Source: Agaricus subrufescens
Lineage: Eukaryota; Basidiomycota; Agaricomycetes; Agaricales; Agaricaceae
Assembly (NCBI GenBank): GCA_029945375.1
Contig: CM057064.1
Coordinates: 558,001 to 622,000 of the forward strand
Direction: 5' to 3'
Length of the DNA: 64,000 bases
The position numbers and the translations under genes are program-made. The notes under the pieces were generated by a model. That model did no database searches, was not told where the DNA came from, and was given only the letters and a program-made list of their open reading frames with translations. This document shows positions 1-9,911 of this stretch, piece after piece; position 1 is the stretch's first letter; every line of letters begins with the position of its first letter.

Positions 1-2466
1 TGTCGTTAGAGCCTTTGCATTTGATGACGGCGGGTGGAGCCTTGGCTTCAAGGTCGTTGAATTGAGTCACCAACTTCATGCCTTTGAGTACCTGTGCACC
101 GGTTAGTACATCCTCTGGTCTCCTGTTGTGCACATTGGTCCAATAATCAAAGCCCGTCATGATGAGATGGGCAACGGATTGAGGGGCCTGTGGGTCTGGC
201 GCCTCTGGGGTGAGATCTTGGCCAAGGGCCTTGTAAAGGGCCTCCTTGACGTTAGTGAAACCCTGTTTGGAAGGAACAAGGTTAAGGTAAAAATGAACGA
301 CCATTTTAAAAAGATGGCCGTTTTGAACATGGAGTTGAGAAGAGATAGAGATAAGATACCTATTCATTTTATCAACAATGATTCCCATATCTTTGAATCG
401 CTCTGGCTGAATGATATGGGTAAAGCTGAATTGGGCAGACTTCCGATTGAGTCCACCCGAGATGCCTTTTGTGGCCTGTTGGGCCAGAGTCGGCTTGTGT
501 CCTTTAGACACCGACTCAGATGATCCAGCCGAAGCCGTAGAGTTCGTTGGTGTATACACCAACGGAGTGCATATTGCCATTGCTTCCTGGACACTCATCT
601 CTGGGAAGGATTTCTTGAGTTCTACAGCCCACTGAATGGCCTGGGAAGGCATATTTGGGGCGACATTGGGGGCAGTGACGGTCGGCTTCTTGAGGGCCGA
701 GGCATAGGAGGTTGGTTTGGGTGCAGGGGAAGGGGGAGCACGTGATTTGTTCGTGATCTGTTGGGCTTCATTTTGCTTACGGGCGGCAATGGCGGCAGGC
801 TTGGAGTGGAGAGGAATGGGAGGGGGGACGGCCTGGCCTTGGAGCGGTTCCTCCAATTGGATGTATAGCTCTCTAGGTTTGGATGTTCCAGTGGAAGGCT
901 GGGTCTTACCTTTCTTGGGTGCCGCCTTGCTTGCGGCAATCTGAACAAACTTATTGGCCTTGGGTAAGGCCACGATAGTGATGGGTTTGGGGGCCGGGGC
1001 TGAGTTGGGGTGGGAGGGGGAGGGGGTGCCTTGCCCTTACCTTTGGCAGCAGCAGGAATGTGAGCTGGGGATGGGGCCGACATGGAATCTATTTCCATTG
1101 GGGCAGCAGTATTTGGAGCTGGGGCCCAGGCTTGCTGAGCAGGGAGCGGCTGAATAGGGGTGGTGTGCATGGGGAGGAACGCTTTTCTCATTTCGTCGTC
1201 CATTTCATGAATATATTTGCTCAGCCGATGGTTGAGCGAACCTTTACCTGGTACCTTAACGTGGGCCCAGTCAGTGCCGAGGATTGCTCCAAAGGCGTTG
1301 CATAGAAGTTCCACTACAGCGCTAGCGTTGGAGCAGTTGTTGGGAGCCATTTTGAGAAGGGGTCCGAAGACATTAAACAACCTTTTCTCGAGCTCAGCGA
1401 GTTCATCCGGGTAGAAGTGAATCTTCCTCCCGTCGTCTCCAACTAATGCGGGTGAGGATGGTCTTTCCTCCATCTCTGGTATTTCATCAATGCGCCTTTT
1501 GGCAGCTTCAATGTTTTCGAAGTATTGGGTGGCGGTTATAGTGTTACCACCAATGACTCGGTCAAGCGAGGACTCCCGCTCTTTCTCTTGAGCCTGAAGG
1601 GCCCGGAGCTGTGCCTCAGTCGTTTTGACTATTCTGGGCATTGTAGGTGTCTTATCAAGGTCCGGGATTGGGCCTCGAGTGGGGGGGGTGATTTGCCGGG
1701 TCCTAAGAGCCGGGCTGAAGATGCCGGACGGCGGCGCTGAAGTGGCAAGGCTATCGGGCGGGTTGGATGGGGTAGCCCCGGTTACCTTCAAAGCCGGATG
1801 ACTAAGAAGGGCCGGGTCGGGGGTCGGAAGGCCGTAACTTTCCAATTGGCTGCGTGAGGCTGACGTGGCCTTTAGAGCCTCATGGTCTAAAAGCGCAGTG
1901 TCAGGGGTGGAAAAGACATCGCCTGGTGTGATGGTCTTGTATGAAAGTGGTGTCTCGCTGTGGCGGGCAGCGAGGGCAGGGTGCCTAAGTTTGTCTCCGG
2001 TGGGCATGGGGATGCCCCAATCACTGGAGGTCTGGTTAGTAGCCCGGGCTTCCTCCTCTTCCTCCCGGTGCAACCTCTCGATTCTTTCTCTCTCAATTCT
2101 CTCCAATACCCTTGGATTGTCCTCAATATCGCTCTCCTCCTCACTCTCACTCTCCTCTACCTCCTCTTGAGGTCTGATCTCCTTATCCGACGACGGATCC
2201 TTGGGAGCGGGCCCGTCTTGTGACTCCTGAGAAGTCAGTACTACTTCCTCCATATCCAAGGTTCTGAAGGTACTAGGTGCCAACATCCCCTTCAATTCTC
2301 TTGCCATAGACCTCTTCTTCTTCGGGGCTATGGCTTTGAAGGCTCCCTGGATCCTCTTGGTGACCTTAGAGGACATGGAAGCGTGGGAGGCAACTGAACG
2401 TATGCTCCCTGATGGCGATGGTGGTCACGATGGTCGATCATATGGCTGGGGTTGCTTTCCAGACAT
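1..2466 (-). pseudogene. LINE copy 1 ORF1 (gag-like, decayed)
   Basis: This is the ORF1 RNA-binding protein of LINE copy 1, colinear with the 996-codon ORF1 of copy 2 up to the window edge. The natural start is the ATG at 2466 (MSGKQPQPY). Codon 14 (2425-2427) is TGA where copies 2 and 3 have CGA, a CpG transition. A second lesion is a net frameshift at about 990-1010 in the proline-rich linker, after which the frame resumes out of phase. Visible parts are an acidic stretch (EEVEESESEEESDIED), short repeats around L-x-H-x-ALK, a coiled-coil-like segment (TTEAQLRALQAQEKERESS), Pro/Ala-rich linkers and the conserved domain before the zinc knuckles. It cannot make a full protein. Confidence 0.88.
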
Positions 2467-2587
2467 ACTAGAGCGCAGGGGGTCATGAGATATCAAGCGT
2501 TATCCCTGTAGAACGTGTATTACCACTACTAAATGCCGGCCAACACCAATATCCTAAACAGGAAGGTGGTGGTTACAGATCAAGAAG
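1..2587 (-). mobile_element. LINE copy 1 (Tad1-like non-LTR retrotransposon), 5' part
   Basis: This is the 5' part of an 8 kb LINE on the minus strand; ORF2 and the 3' end lie beyond the left edge. It begins (right side) with the block CTTCTTGATCTGTAACCACC, which also starts LINE copies 2 and 3. Eight extra bases (2588-2595) separate it from copia-A integrase sequence at 2596, so it inserted into copia A1. Identity rests on alignment by eye of its ORF1 to the complete copy at 28367-31357. Confidence 0.9.
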
Positions 2588-2595
2588 GGGTTTTT

Positions 2596-5334
2596 GGACC
2601 GCTCCCAGTTGCTTCCCACTCAGGCTACAAGTACTGGATCACCTTTATAGATGATGCGACACATTTCTGGGCTGTATATCTGCTGAAAAGCAAGTCAGAG
2701 GCCTTTGAAGTGTTCAAAATCTATAAATCTTGGGCTGAAAACCAACTAGGAGTGAAAATGCACGCTCTACAGGACGATAAAGGTGGTGAATACATGTCTA
2801 AAGCCTTCCTAGCCTTCACAGAGCAGTGTGGCATTGACAGGAGGCATTCTACTCGCAACAGGCCTCAGCAGAACGGTCTAGCTGAAAGGGCTAACAGAAC
2901 TATGGGTGAAAGGATCACAGCCATGCTCTCTGAGTCAAAATTGCCCCCAAGTTTCTGGGGTGAATGCATCTCCTCTATGGTGCATGTATGGAATAGGCTT
3001 CCTACGTCGTCTCTCCCTGGTTCTACACCCTTCCAAGCGTTCTATAAGCGAAAACCCGACGTTTCCCACCTCCGGGTATGGGGGTGCACTGCCTACGTGC
3101 ATATACAGCGAGATAAACGCAATTCTCTTCAGCCTCACTATGAAAAATGTGTTTTCATAGGCTATCCTACTGGCTACAAGGGCTGGAAGTTCTATAACCC
3201 AGTCACCAAGCGTTCAATCATCTCTGAAAGGGCAGAATTCGATGAAAGGTACTTCCCTGGCACTTCTAGAGCTCAACTCAATGCTGTTCCTTCATTTGCT
3301 GGCCCTCCCAGCTCACCTGAAACTTCTATCGCTTCAGAGCCCTCTCCAGTGCTCCCCTCGTCGCATTTCGACTTCCCACCTCTCCAGGATGAAGGGGGTG
3401 GTATCTGGCCTCTTCCTGCACCGTCTCCACCGCCTAGTGCAACTCCTGCAAGTGATATTCCTCCTGAAGAGCCTAAAGCACCTCAAAATGCTCCTAAAGC
3501 TCCTGTGATTGCTCCTGCCTCTCCTGTTGCTCCCTCTCCACCTAGAACGCCTCTGCAACCTTCTGCACCACTCCCTGTCACTCCTCCGACCGCTCCTGTG
3601 CCTGCTGAGCCTCCACGAGTCCCTAGGCGCACCAATCGAGTTAGACGACCCCCTGGTAAGTGGTGGAGGGTCAAAAACATCAACTTACCTGGAGACAATC
3701 CAGAACTGGAAGAGGAGGCCGCTTTTTTGGTTGACAGTGACTTCTGTGATGTAGAGTTTGCTGGAGCGGTTTCTAATGCAGATCCTCACTCCTACAGGCT
3801 TGCTATGCAGTCCCCTGACTGCTCTCACTGGCAGGACGCTTGTAACAACGAAATCTTCAATCTAGAGGACAACAGGACCTGGGAACTCATTGATTTGCCT
3901 CCTGGAAAGAAGGTAGTCAACTCTGGATGGGTATTCAAGGTTAAAAGGCATGCCAACAGCTCAATTGAGCACTATAGGGCTCGCCTTGTTGCTAAAGGCT
4001 TCTCACAGCGTCCTGGCTTTGATTACACCGAGGTTTTTGCTCCTACATTCCGCCCTGCCTCCCTGCACCTCATTGTAGCCTTAGCTGCAAGAGAAGGCTT
4101 CAAAATGCGCTCTGTCAACATCTCTTCTGCCTTTACCTATGGGGAACTCGAAGAGGAGATCTACATGAGACAACCAGAGGGCTACCACACTGGGGGACCT
4201 AATATGGTCTTCAGGCTCCGAAAATTGCTCTATGGCCTTAAGCAGGCTGCCAGGCAATGGAACAAGAAGCTCAGAAGTGTCCTAGAAGGTATTGGCTACT
4301 CCAGGCTTTGCTCCGACAACTCTATCTACATTTATTCCAAGGGAGACATCAAGGTCATAGTGCCTGTCTTCATTGATGATATAACTCTGGTGTCTAAAAG
4401 TGATGCTGCTGTCTCTGCTGCTATCTCTGAGCTGTCTAGCCACTTCAAACTTCAAGATCTTGGGTCTACCACTCTGCTACTGGGTATTCAGGTGAAGCAG
4501 GACCATTCTAAGTGCACTATTTCGCTCTCCCAAGAGCACTACATCAAGGAGCTGCTAGAACGATTCCATATGGATGATTCCAACTGCCTTTCCACCCCAC
4601 TTGCACCAGGTTCTGAGCTCTCTGACATTGTGCCCTCTCTCGAGGAGCAGGCTGAGATGAAATCAGTTCCTTATCTCTCTGCTGTAGGTGCCCTGCAGTA
4701 TCTTGCCACCATGACTCGACCCGACATTGCCTATGCAGTCTCCTACCTTGGGAGATTCAACCACAACCCTGCTTCTGCCCACTGGCTTGCTGTGAAGCAT
4801 TTACTTTGCTATTTGAAGGGCACCCTGCACTACCAGCTTGTCTACAGAGGTGGTGACTATGGGGAACTGTTTGCCACCTATTCTGATGCCTCTCACAGCG
4901 GCTGCAAGGCCACAGGTCGAGCTACAGGTGGATATGTGACTATTCTCTCTGGTGCTGCTGTAGGCTGGTCCTCAAAGTGTCAGCCCTTTGTGACTCTCTC
5001 GAGCACTGAGGCCGAGTTTGTGGCTGCAGTTGAGGCTGGAAAGGAGATCAAGTGGACCAGGAACATTCTTAGCGAGTTTGGCTACCCCCAGACACTTGCT
5101 TTGACTTTATTTGTTGATAACAAGTCTGGAATCAGTGTGGCAAAGAATCCTGAGCACCACAGGCGCATGAAAGACCTGGATCTTTGGTTCTACTGGCTCC
5201 GGGAAGCTGTAGAAGAAGGCATCATTGATCCCCTCTATGTTTCTACTAGTCAACAAGTGGCCAACATTCTGACCAAGGCTGTAGCACGCAAGGTGATTGA
5301 TTTTGCTGTCCTGCTATTGGGACTTGGACACTAG
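2596..5334 (+). pseudogene. Copia-A polyprotein A1, C-terminal 912 codons (IN-RT-RH)
   Basis: In order this encodes integrase core (HSGYKYWITFIDD, LQDDKGGEYMSKAF, NRPQQNGLAERANRTMGE), a Pro-rich linker (about residues 240-390), RVT_2 reverse transcriptase (FDYTEVFAPTF, then FIDDITLV) and RNase H (TYSDASH, SSTEAEFVAA, VDNKSGI), ending LLGLGH at 5334. The frame is open throughout, but the RT motif-A aspartate is replaced: the codon at 4117-4119 gives Asn (SVNISSAF) where copies A9 and B3 have Asp. The RT is therefore probably dead despite the open frame. The apparent start in the antisense LINE leader at 2533 is accidental. Gag, protease and the integrase N-terminus are missing. Confidence 0.92.
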
Positions 5335-5346
5335 ACTGGTTGGATC

Positions 5347-5355
5347 AAGGGGGTG
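5347..5355 (+). promoter_or_regulatory. Polypurine tract of copia A1
   Basis: The purine run AAGGGGGTG sits directly before the TGTTAG start of the 3' LTR, the position expected of the plus-strand DNA primer. The same run precedes the LTRs at 19226 and (minus strand) 19581, and its beginning closes the window at 64000. Confidence 0.8.
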
Positions 5356-5672
5356 TGTTAGAATGCCCCAAGCATCCAGTTATTAGAGTGACTGGACAAT
5401 TTGTTTTGTGTATATCTTGACTTAGAGTAATGCGGACGCTTCTGTTCACGTGATAGATTAGTCAGCGCATGTTGAACTTGCCTGTGGACAACTTAGAAGT
5501 CTTTAGCTTCTTATACTTGTCCACAGGTAAGCAATCTCTTTGTATTGTTGTTATAGCTTCTTATACTTATCCACAGATTAACTGTGCTAATACTAGCTCA
5601 TTTCTTATCCAATCCGCTCCATACTAGTGTTGTTAGAATTGCCACTGTGAACTCTACATTCTCGTTTCAACA
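5356..5672 (+). repeat. LTR of copia A1 (317 bp)
   Basis: This LTR runs from TGTTAGAATG to TTTCAACA. It contains an 8-bp palindrome TCACGTGA (5446-5453), an inverted repeat CCTGTGGAC...GTCCACAGG around a CTTTAG loop, and two copies of a roughly 20-nt direct repeat (CTTCTTATACTTGTCCACAG and a variant). The same 317-bp length recurs in all complete A LTRs of the window. Confidence 0.93.
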
Positions 5673-6391
5673 CCTATTCCAGACATGGACCATAGAAGAC
5701 ACACATTCTCCCCAGAAAGAGGCAGGAAATCAAGATTCCAAGAGCATAGCAGTGATTCTTTCACCCATAGTCCTATTAGCTCTCTCTGCAAGGCCATTCT
5801 GTTGAGGCCTGTTGCAGGTAGAGTGCCTCCTTTCGATCCCAGACTGCTCTGTGAACGTTAGGAAGGCCTTAGACATGTATTCACCGCCTTTATCATCCTG
5901 TAGAGCCTGAATTTTGACTCCAAGTTGATTTTCGGCCCAAGATTTGTAGACTTTGAATGCTTCAAAGGCTTCTGACTTGCTTTTAAGCAAATTTACAGCC
6001 TGGAATTGTGTCGCGTTGTCTATAAACATAATCCAGTACTTGTAGCCTGAGTGGGAAGCAACTGGGAGCAGTCCATGAAGATCTGAGTGCACCAGCTCAA
6101 AAGGAGATTGATTATGGCTGGAGGAGGGGGGGAATGGAAGTGACTGCATCTTTCCTGCAATGCAGGGCTCGCATATAGGGTCAGGAGGAGCATTAGAATC
6201 GAGTTTAAAGCCTGTAACAAGGTCCTTACTCAACATAGACTTCACATCAGCATAATTGTGATGAATGAAGTGATGATGCCACAGGGAGAGGTCAGCTGGC
6301 AGTGTAGAAACAGCAAAAGCGGCCTCAGAAGTGATTGTAGAGCCATCTAGCTCAGCAGAGTTGTTGGAGTGGATAGTGGCCATAAAAGGTG
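5673..6391 (-). pseudogene. Copia-B copy B1, integrase fragment
   Basis: This minus-strand copia-B fragment covers the GAG-pre-integrase zinc region (HHNYADVKS with CEPCIAGK) and most of the integrase core (LQDDKGGEYMSKAF, NRPQQNGLAERANRTMGE). It is cut on the right by the poly(T) of HL-III at 6392 and on the left by the LTR of copia A1. No RT, gag or LTR of this copy is visible in the window. Confidence 0.88.
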
Positions 6392-6490
6392 TTTTTTTTT
6401 TTTTTTTTGTAATCAACGGGGTTTATTTCAAAACCGGCCTCGTACGTGGGGTGCCATGACGCGTTCCCCCGGCTTTACATCACCTGCCAG
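6392..6490 (-). mobile_element. HL-III element, 3' terminal piece
   Basis: A poly(T) tract (6392-6408) and the 3' tail of an ORF1-only retroposon, read on the minus strand. The tail resembles the LINE tail: CGCGTCATGGCACCCC, an AATAAA-like sequence, then TTGATTACA and A's. The element resumes at 8696 after the insertion of HL-II#1. Bases 6476-6490 are the left copy of that insertion's 15-bp target duplication. Confidence 0.85.
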
Positions 6491-8695
6491 CATCGCTTCT
6501 TGAACTCAAACCACTACCTTCCTCTTTTGGAAGCCTCAGTGTAAGAGCTATGAGTAGCAATAAATGCAGTGATATGGACACGTCTGGCGACTGGTTTGAA
6601 GACACTGCCCCCGCCGTCTCTGATACGGACTTCAAACGCCTTCTCGTGGAGGCCAAGGGGTCCACATCTCGTTTAATGGCCGAGGATGATGCACCGCCCA
6701 AGCCCATGACACACGCTGAGAAGATGCATGCAAAATTTGGAAAGGCTATCACTCGCGATGACCCCCCGCTCCCCACCACCCCAGTAACCCCCACCCCCTT
6801 GTCCTCTCGCCAGGGCAGGGGAATGACACCCGAGCACTTGACAAACCTCCTCAATTCACCAGCGCTCTCTACCGCCTCAAGAGCCACTTCGCTCTACTCG
6901 CCTTCCCAGGTGCCAGGAAAGAAGCACAGACTGGCCAACATGCTGTCAACGGCCGCCAACATTGTGCAGACCACCTCCCCCGACAAGAACTTCATCGGTT
7001 ATGCCAGCGAGCTTCTTCGTCTTGTTTTCATTATCTTGCGAAGTAGTGCTCACAAGAATATTGAATTCCAGAACATGGTGGGCCACACCTCTTTTGAGGT
7101 CGTGCTCACAATGCTTATTGCTCAGGCTGGACCGCCGCCCCCTTCCCCAGTCAAGCCCACCACCCCCCTCCCCCCTTCGACCCCAGTCATTCCCTCAAGT
7201 TGCCCTCAGTCCCTGATGGCCAAGGGCGAGGTAGCCACTCCGGTCCCAAAATGTGTCCGGATCCAGTCACCCGGGTCCACACCCAAGCAAGCCGCTTCTG
7301 GAAAGCATGCCCCGGCTGCGCCCACAGCTGTTTGAGCACCTTCCAAGAGCAGTCTCAAGGCCAAGCCAGCCCCCGTCCCCTCTCTTCCCAAGGCCCTGGC
7401 TCCCTCTTCTGCCCCCGCTGTGTCCCGCCATGCTCCCGCACGCAAGGGCAAGCACACCAGCCATGGCGCTTCGCACCGTGGGGTCCTTATTCATCCACCG
7501 GCCGGATCTTCTATCCGTGCTATTAATATCACTCCCGAAGTCCTCCGGGAGTGCAACCGTCACCTCAAGGACGACCTCAAGTCTGAGGTCGTTCTAGAAT
7601 CTTCTATCGACTCGGCTTCCGGCATTTTCATTGCCGCCTCCTGGGTTCTTTCTAAGCCAGAATCTGTGTGCGTGCTTAGGCATGTACGCCGCCTCATTGA
7701 TCCCAACAGACTAGTCCCACTCCAGTCTGCACCACTCATCCCAGCCCCCCCCGCCACCTGGATCCAAGTGCAGCGCGAGGTGTTCACTGTCATGTTACAC
7801 AACTCTCCTGTGGGTAAACCCTTATCCACACACATCAAGCACTCCGTCCACTTCATGCAGACATCACGTAAGTCTGACACATGCATCACTTGGGTCAACA
7901 TTGCAGACTCCGTCTCAGGCTGTACGGCCCGTGACTACATTGGTAAGCACATCTTCATTGGTGGGCGCAACTGTCAAATCCGCGGTGCTGCCCTGCGGCC
8001 TGGCTCTGCCCTCTGCACTCGGTGCCAGAGGTGGGGCCACCACGCTGATGTATGCCGGTCAAAGGGCATACGCTGTCCTCACTGCGCTGGCCTGCACTCG
8101 GCCGACTCGCATATCCAGGTGTCCATAGCAATGAAGAGAAATCCAGACGACCATCACTGCGCCAACTGCTCTGCAGCAAAGAAGAAGAATTCGGTGCACT
8201 CCACAATGGACACTTTGTGTCCATTCTGGAACAATCGCTTTGATCTGGATTGGCTATGCCACCAGTTCCCATCCAAGAAGTAGTAGGAGTCACGACCTAT
8301 TTCGGGAGCGCGTGCTGTTTGGTACCCACCATTCCCCCTTCGCTATCTCATCCGCGATCGTGAACCGGCCTGTCTAAAAAATCGGGGCTGTATCCAGGTT
8401 TATATGTAGGTGATATGTGTTTGTTTGAGCTACGGCTTGCTTCGCTCGCCTTATTATATATGTATGGACTTATCATTTCTTTTCCTTTATGATTTGTTTT
8501 CTTTTTTCCTCGAGGCGATAATCTTTCCACTGGATACATTTTAAATTTGTTGTTTGGGGCTTAATGTTTTCTCCTTTGGATACGCGTCATGGCATCCGTA
8601 TTCTTGTAGTGTGCCCAGATTATCTACCTGGATGTCCTATAGCTACTTGAATAGAAGGTCCACCGAGAGGTGCCGCTGATACAAAAAAAAAAAAA
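6491..8695 (+). mobile_element. HL-II#1, full-length ORF1-only retroposon
   Basis: This complete 2.2 kb element begins with CATCGCTTCTTGAACTC and ends in poly(A) (8683-8695). It is flanked by 15-bp target duplications: tacatcacctgccag at 6476-6490 and tacatcacctgtcag at 8696-8710 (one mismatch). It has a single long ORF and a 3' region of about 410 bp (8284-8695) with no other gene. It carries the HL tail hairpin GGTCCACCGAGAGGTGCC at 8657-8674. There is no reverse transcriptase. Confidence 0.93.
6550..8283 (+). pseudogene. HL-II#1 ORF1-like zinc-knuckle protein, one in-frame stop
   Basis: The frame is 577 codons and opens at ATG 6550 (MSSNKCSDMDTSG). It is interrupted by a single TGA at 7333-7335, where intact HL-I has CGA. 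It contains an N-terminal Pro-rich region with VPGKKHRLANML, a basic linker (HAPARKGKHTSHG), a conserved domain beginning SIRAINITPEVLRECNRHLK, and zinc knuckles near the C-terminus: CTRCQRWGHHADVC (C-x2-C-x4-H-x4-C), then CPHCAGLH. It ends in FPSKK. I infer a nucleic-acid-binding LINE ORF1 homologue. About 26 codons found in HL-I around the 'STSYLK' segment are missing here (near 7725). Confidence 0.88.
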
Positions 8696-9406
8696 TACAT
8701 CACCTGTCAGCCCTACACCAGTAGATAACTAGTGGAAGGAAAAACTGCATACGTAAACTAAAGAATGTTCCATAGAATCGAAGTGGTACGCATAAAAGAG
8801 AGTCCGAATTGATACTTACAAGACGGTGAGAGATGAAAGTGAAAAATAGAAGTGGTTAAAAATACACGTCACCTCTGTTAAATCTTTTTTGGCGGAAATT
8901 GGTGACGAAGCCATTCCCTATCAAAATGATGAGCCCAGAATGGACAACTCCTTCTGTCCAGGGCGGAGTGATCATGCTTTTCCCGCTTCGATGCGGTACA
9001 ATTCACGCAATGCCGGTTCTCAACCGATTTGGCTGGAACCATAAGATGGTGCAATTCCTCCCGATGAGGACCCCCGCAGAGTGGACAGCACACACCCTCC
9101 TGGTGGCACTGACTAGAATGATGGCCCCATCTATAGCACCAGGTGCATAAGATGGAACCAGAGTGGGGACGAGCGCCGGCAATCCTGCAATTGATGCCAG
9201 CGACTTGGATATGCTTACCGATATAACCTCTCACGTTAGTACCAGATACTGAATCAATGATGTCGACCCATGCTACGCATGTGTCAGAGTGGGGAGAAGT
9301 CCGCATGATGCGGATGTTGCAAGTGTCATCGGCTAAAGCGGAGCCAATTATAGATTTTCGGAACTCATCATGGAGGCGAGCCGAAGTGGGGGCGAGCCAT
9401 TCCTTG
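8696..9406 (-). mobile_element. HL-III element, middle piece
   Basis: This is the continuation of HL-III after HL-II#1. Bases 8711-8877 are its 3' untranslated region, with nothing else recognised; the decayed ORF follows. It is interrupted on the right at 9407 by a solo copia-B LTR. Confidence 0.8.
8878..9406 (-). pseudogene. HL-III ORF1-like protein, C-terminal part
   Basis: This minus-strand frame ends with FPPKKI at 8878. It shows the diagnostic C-terminal block of the HL family: DTCVAWVDIIDSVSG, the knuckle CTWCYRWGHHSSQC (C-x2-C-x4-H-x4-C), then CPLCGGPH and HCVNCTASK, and the ending FWAHHFDREWLRHQFP. It is clearly more divergent than the HL-I/HL-II pair. The N-terminal part of the same protein lies at 18529-19017 on the far side of copia B3; the two join in phase when the inserted elements and one 5-bp target copy are removed. 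Confidence 0.8.
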
Positions 9407-9657
9407 TGTTAGACTGCCCCAGCAGTCTTGTGTTAGAGTGCCCCAACAGTCTTGTATATGGACTTAGAGATGGTACGACTTTCTGATCATGTGATATATT
9501 AGTAAGCACATGTTGAACTTGCCTGTGAACGCTCTAGAAGCCTTTAGCTTCTTAGACTTGTTCACAGGTGAGTATAGAGTTCTGTATCTTGATAGACAGC
9601 TTCTTAGACTTGTTCACAGAATATCTCATTCATTTCTAATCCGTTCTACCTCCAACA
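9407..9657 (+). repeat. Solo LTR of copia-B
   Basis: A single B LTR (TGTTAG...TCCAACA, 251 bp, internally shortened) flanked by the perfect 5-bp duplication CCTTG (9402-9406 and 9658-9662), inserted in HL-III. Its first 24 bp are tandemly duplicated with variation (TGTTAGACTGCCCCAGCAG, then TGTTAGAGTGCCCC). The solo LTR with a target duplication shows that LTR-LTR recombination removed an older B element here. Confidence 0.92.
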
Positions 9658-9682
9658 CCTTGGAGGGTGTCGGAGGTAGAAC
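9643..9682. repeat. Near-perfect palindrome at head-to-head B LTR ends
   Basis: The arms GTTCTACCTCC and GGAGGTAGAAC enclose AACACCTTGGAGGGTGT, so a cruciform is possible. It arises because the right end of the solo LTR faces the right end of the minus-strand B3 LTR only 10 bp away. Confidence 0.85.
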
Positions 9683-9892
9683 GTAGCGCGTGCGGAGATG
9701 GTTCTAACGATGGTAGTCACGAGTGAATTGGATAAGAATTGATTTAGCAATCCTGTGAACAAGTCTAAGAAGCTATCTATGAATATACAGAACTCTATAC
9801 TCACCTGTGAACAAGTCTAAGAAGCTAAAGGCTCTACACTGAGGCTGATCAGAAAGTGAGATGACTGTTACTACAAGACTGCTGGGCTAACA
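9668..9892 (-). repeat. 3' LTR of copia B3 (degraded, 225 bp)
   Basis: It starts TGTCGGAGGTAG and ends GGGCTAACA on the plus strand as written. It is shorter than the 296-bp partner at 18233-18528 and has lost the sequence around the hairpin 5' arm. The polypurine tract next to it has also been lost. Confidence 0.82.
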
Positions 9893-9911
9893 TTGATCCA
9901 ACCAGTCCATA

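Larger units (their letters stand above)
2596..5672 (+). mobile_element. Copia-A copy A1, 3' half with 3' LTR
   Basis: This is the 3' half of a Ty1/copia element on the plus strand: integrase core, reverse transcriptase, RNase H, polypurine tract and 3' LTR. Its 5' part was separated by LINE copy 1. Its right LTR edge (5672) abuts copia-B integrase in the opposite orientation, so A1 had inserted into copia B1 (target sequence beginning cctattccag). Confidence 0.93.

Noticed and set aside
2533..2595. Start codon at 2533 as the natural start of copia A1 pol
   Set aside because: These bases are the antisense LINE 5' leader plus 8 filler bases; the copia sequence proper begins at 2596 in the middle of integrase.
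6392..6490. The short LINE-like tail at 6392-6490 as a separate 5'-truncated LINE
   Set aside because: The 15-bp duplication around HL-II#1 shows that it continues at 8696 into an HL ORF, so it is the 3' end of HL-III.
7333..7335. Recoded or read-through TGA (or selenocysteine) in the HL protein
   Set aside because: Two copies have CGA and one has CAA at the codon, which fits CpG deamination on either strand better than a functional stop.
9480..9630. CRISPR-like spaced repeats in the LTRs
   Set aside because: Only two direct repeats per LTR, also forming hairpin arms, in a eukaryotic retrotransposon context with no cas genes.
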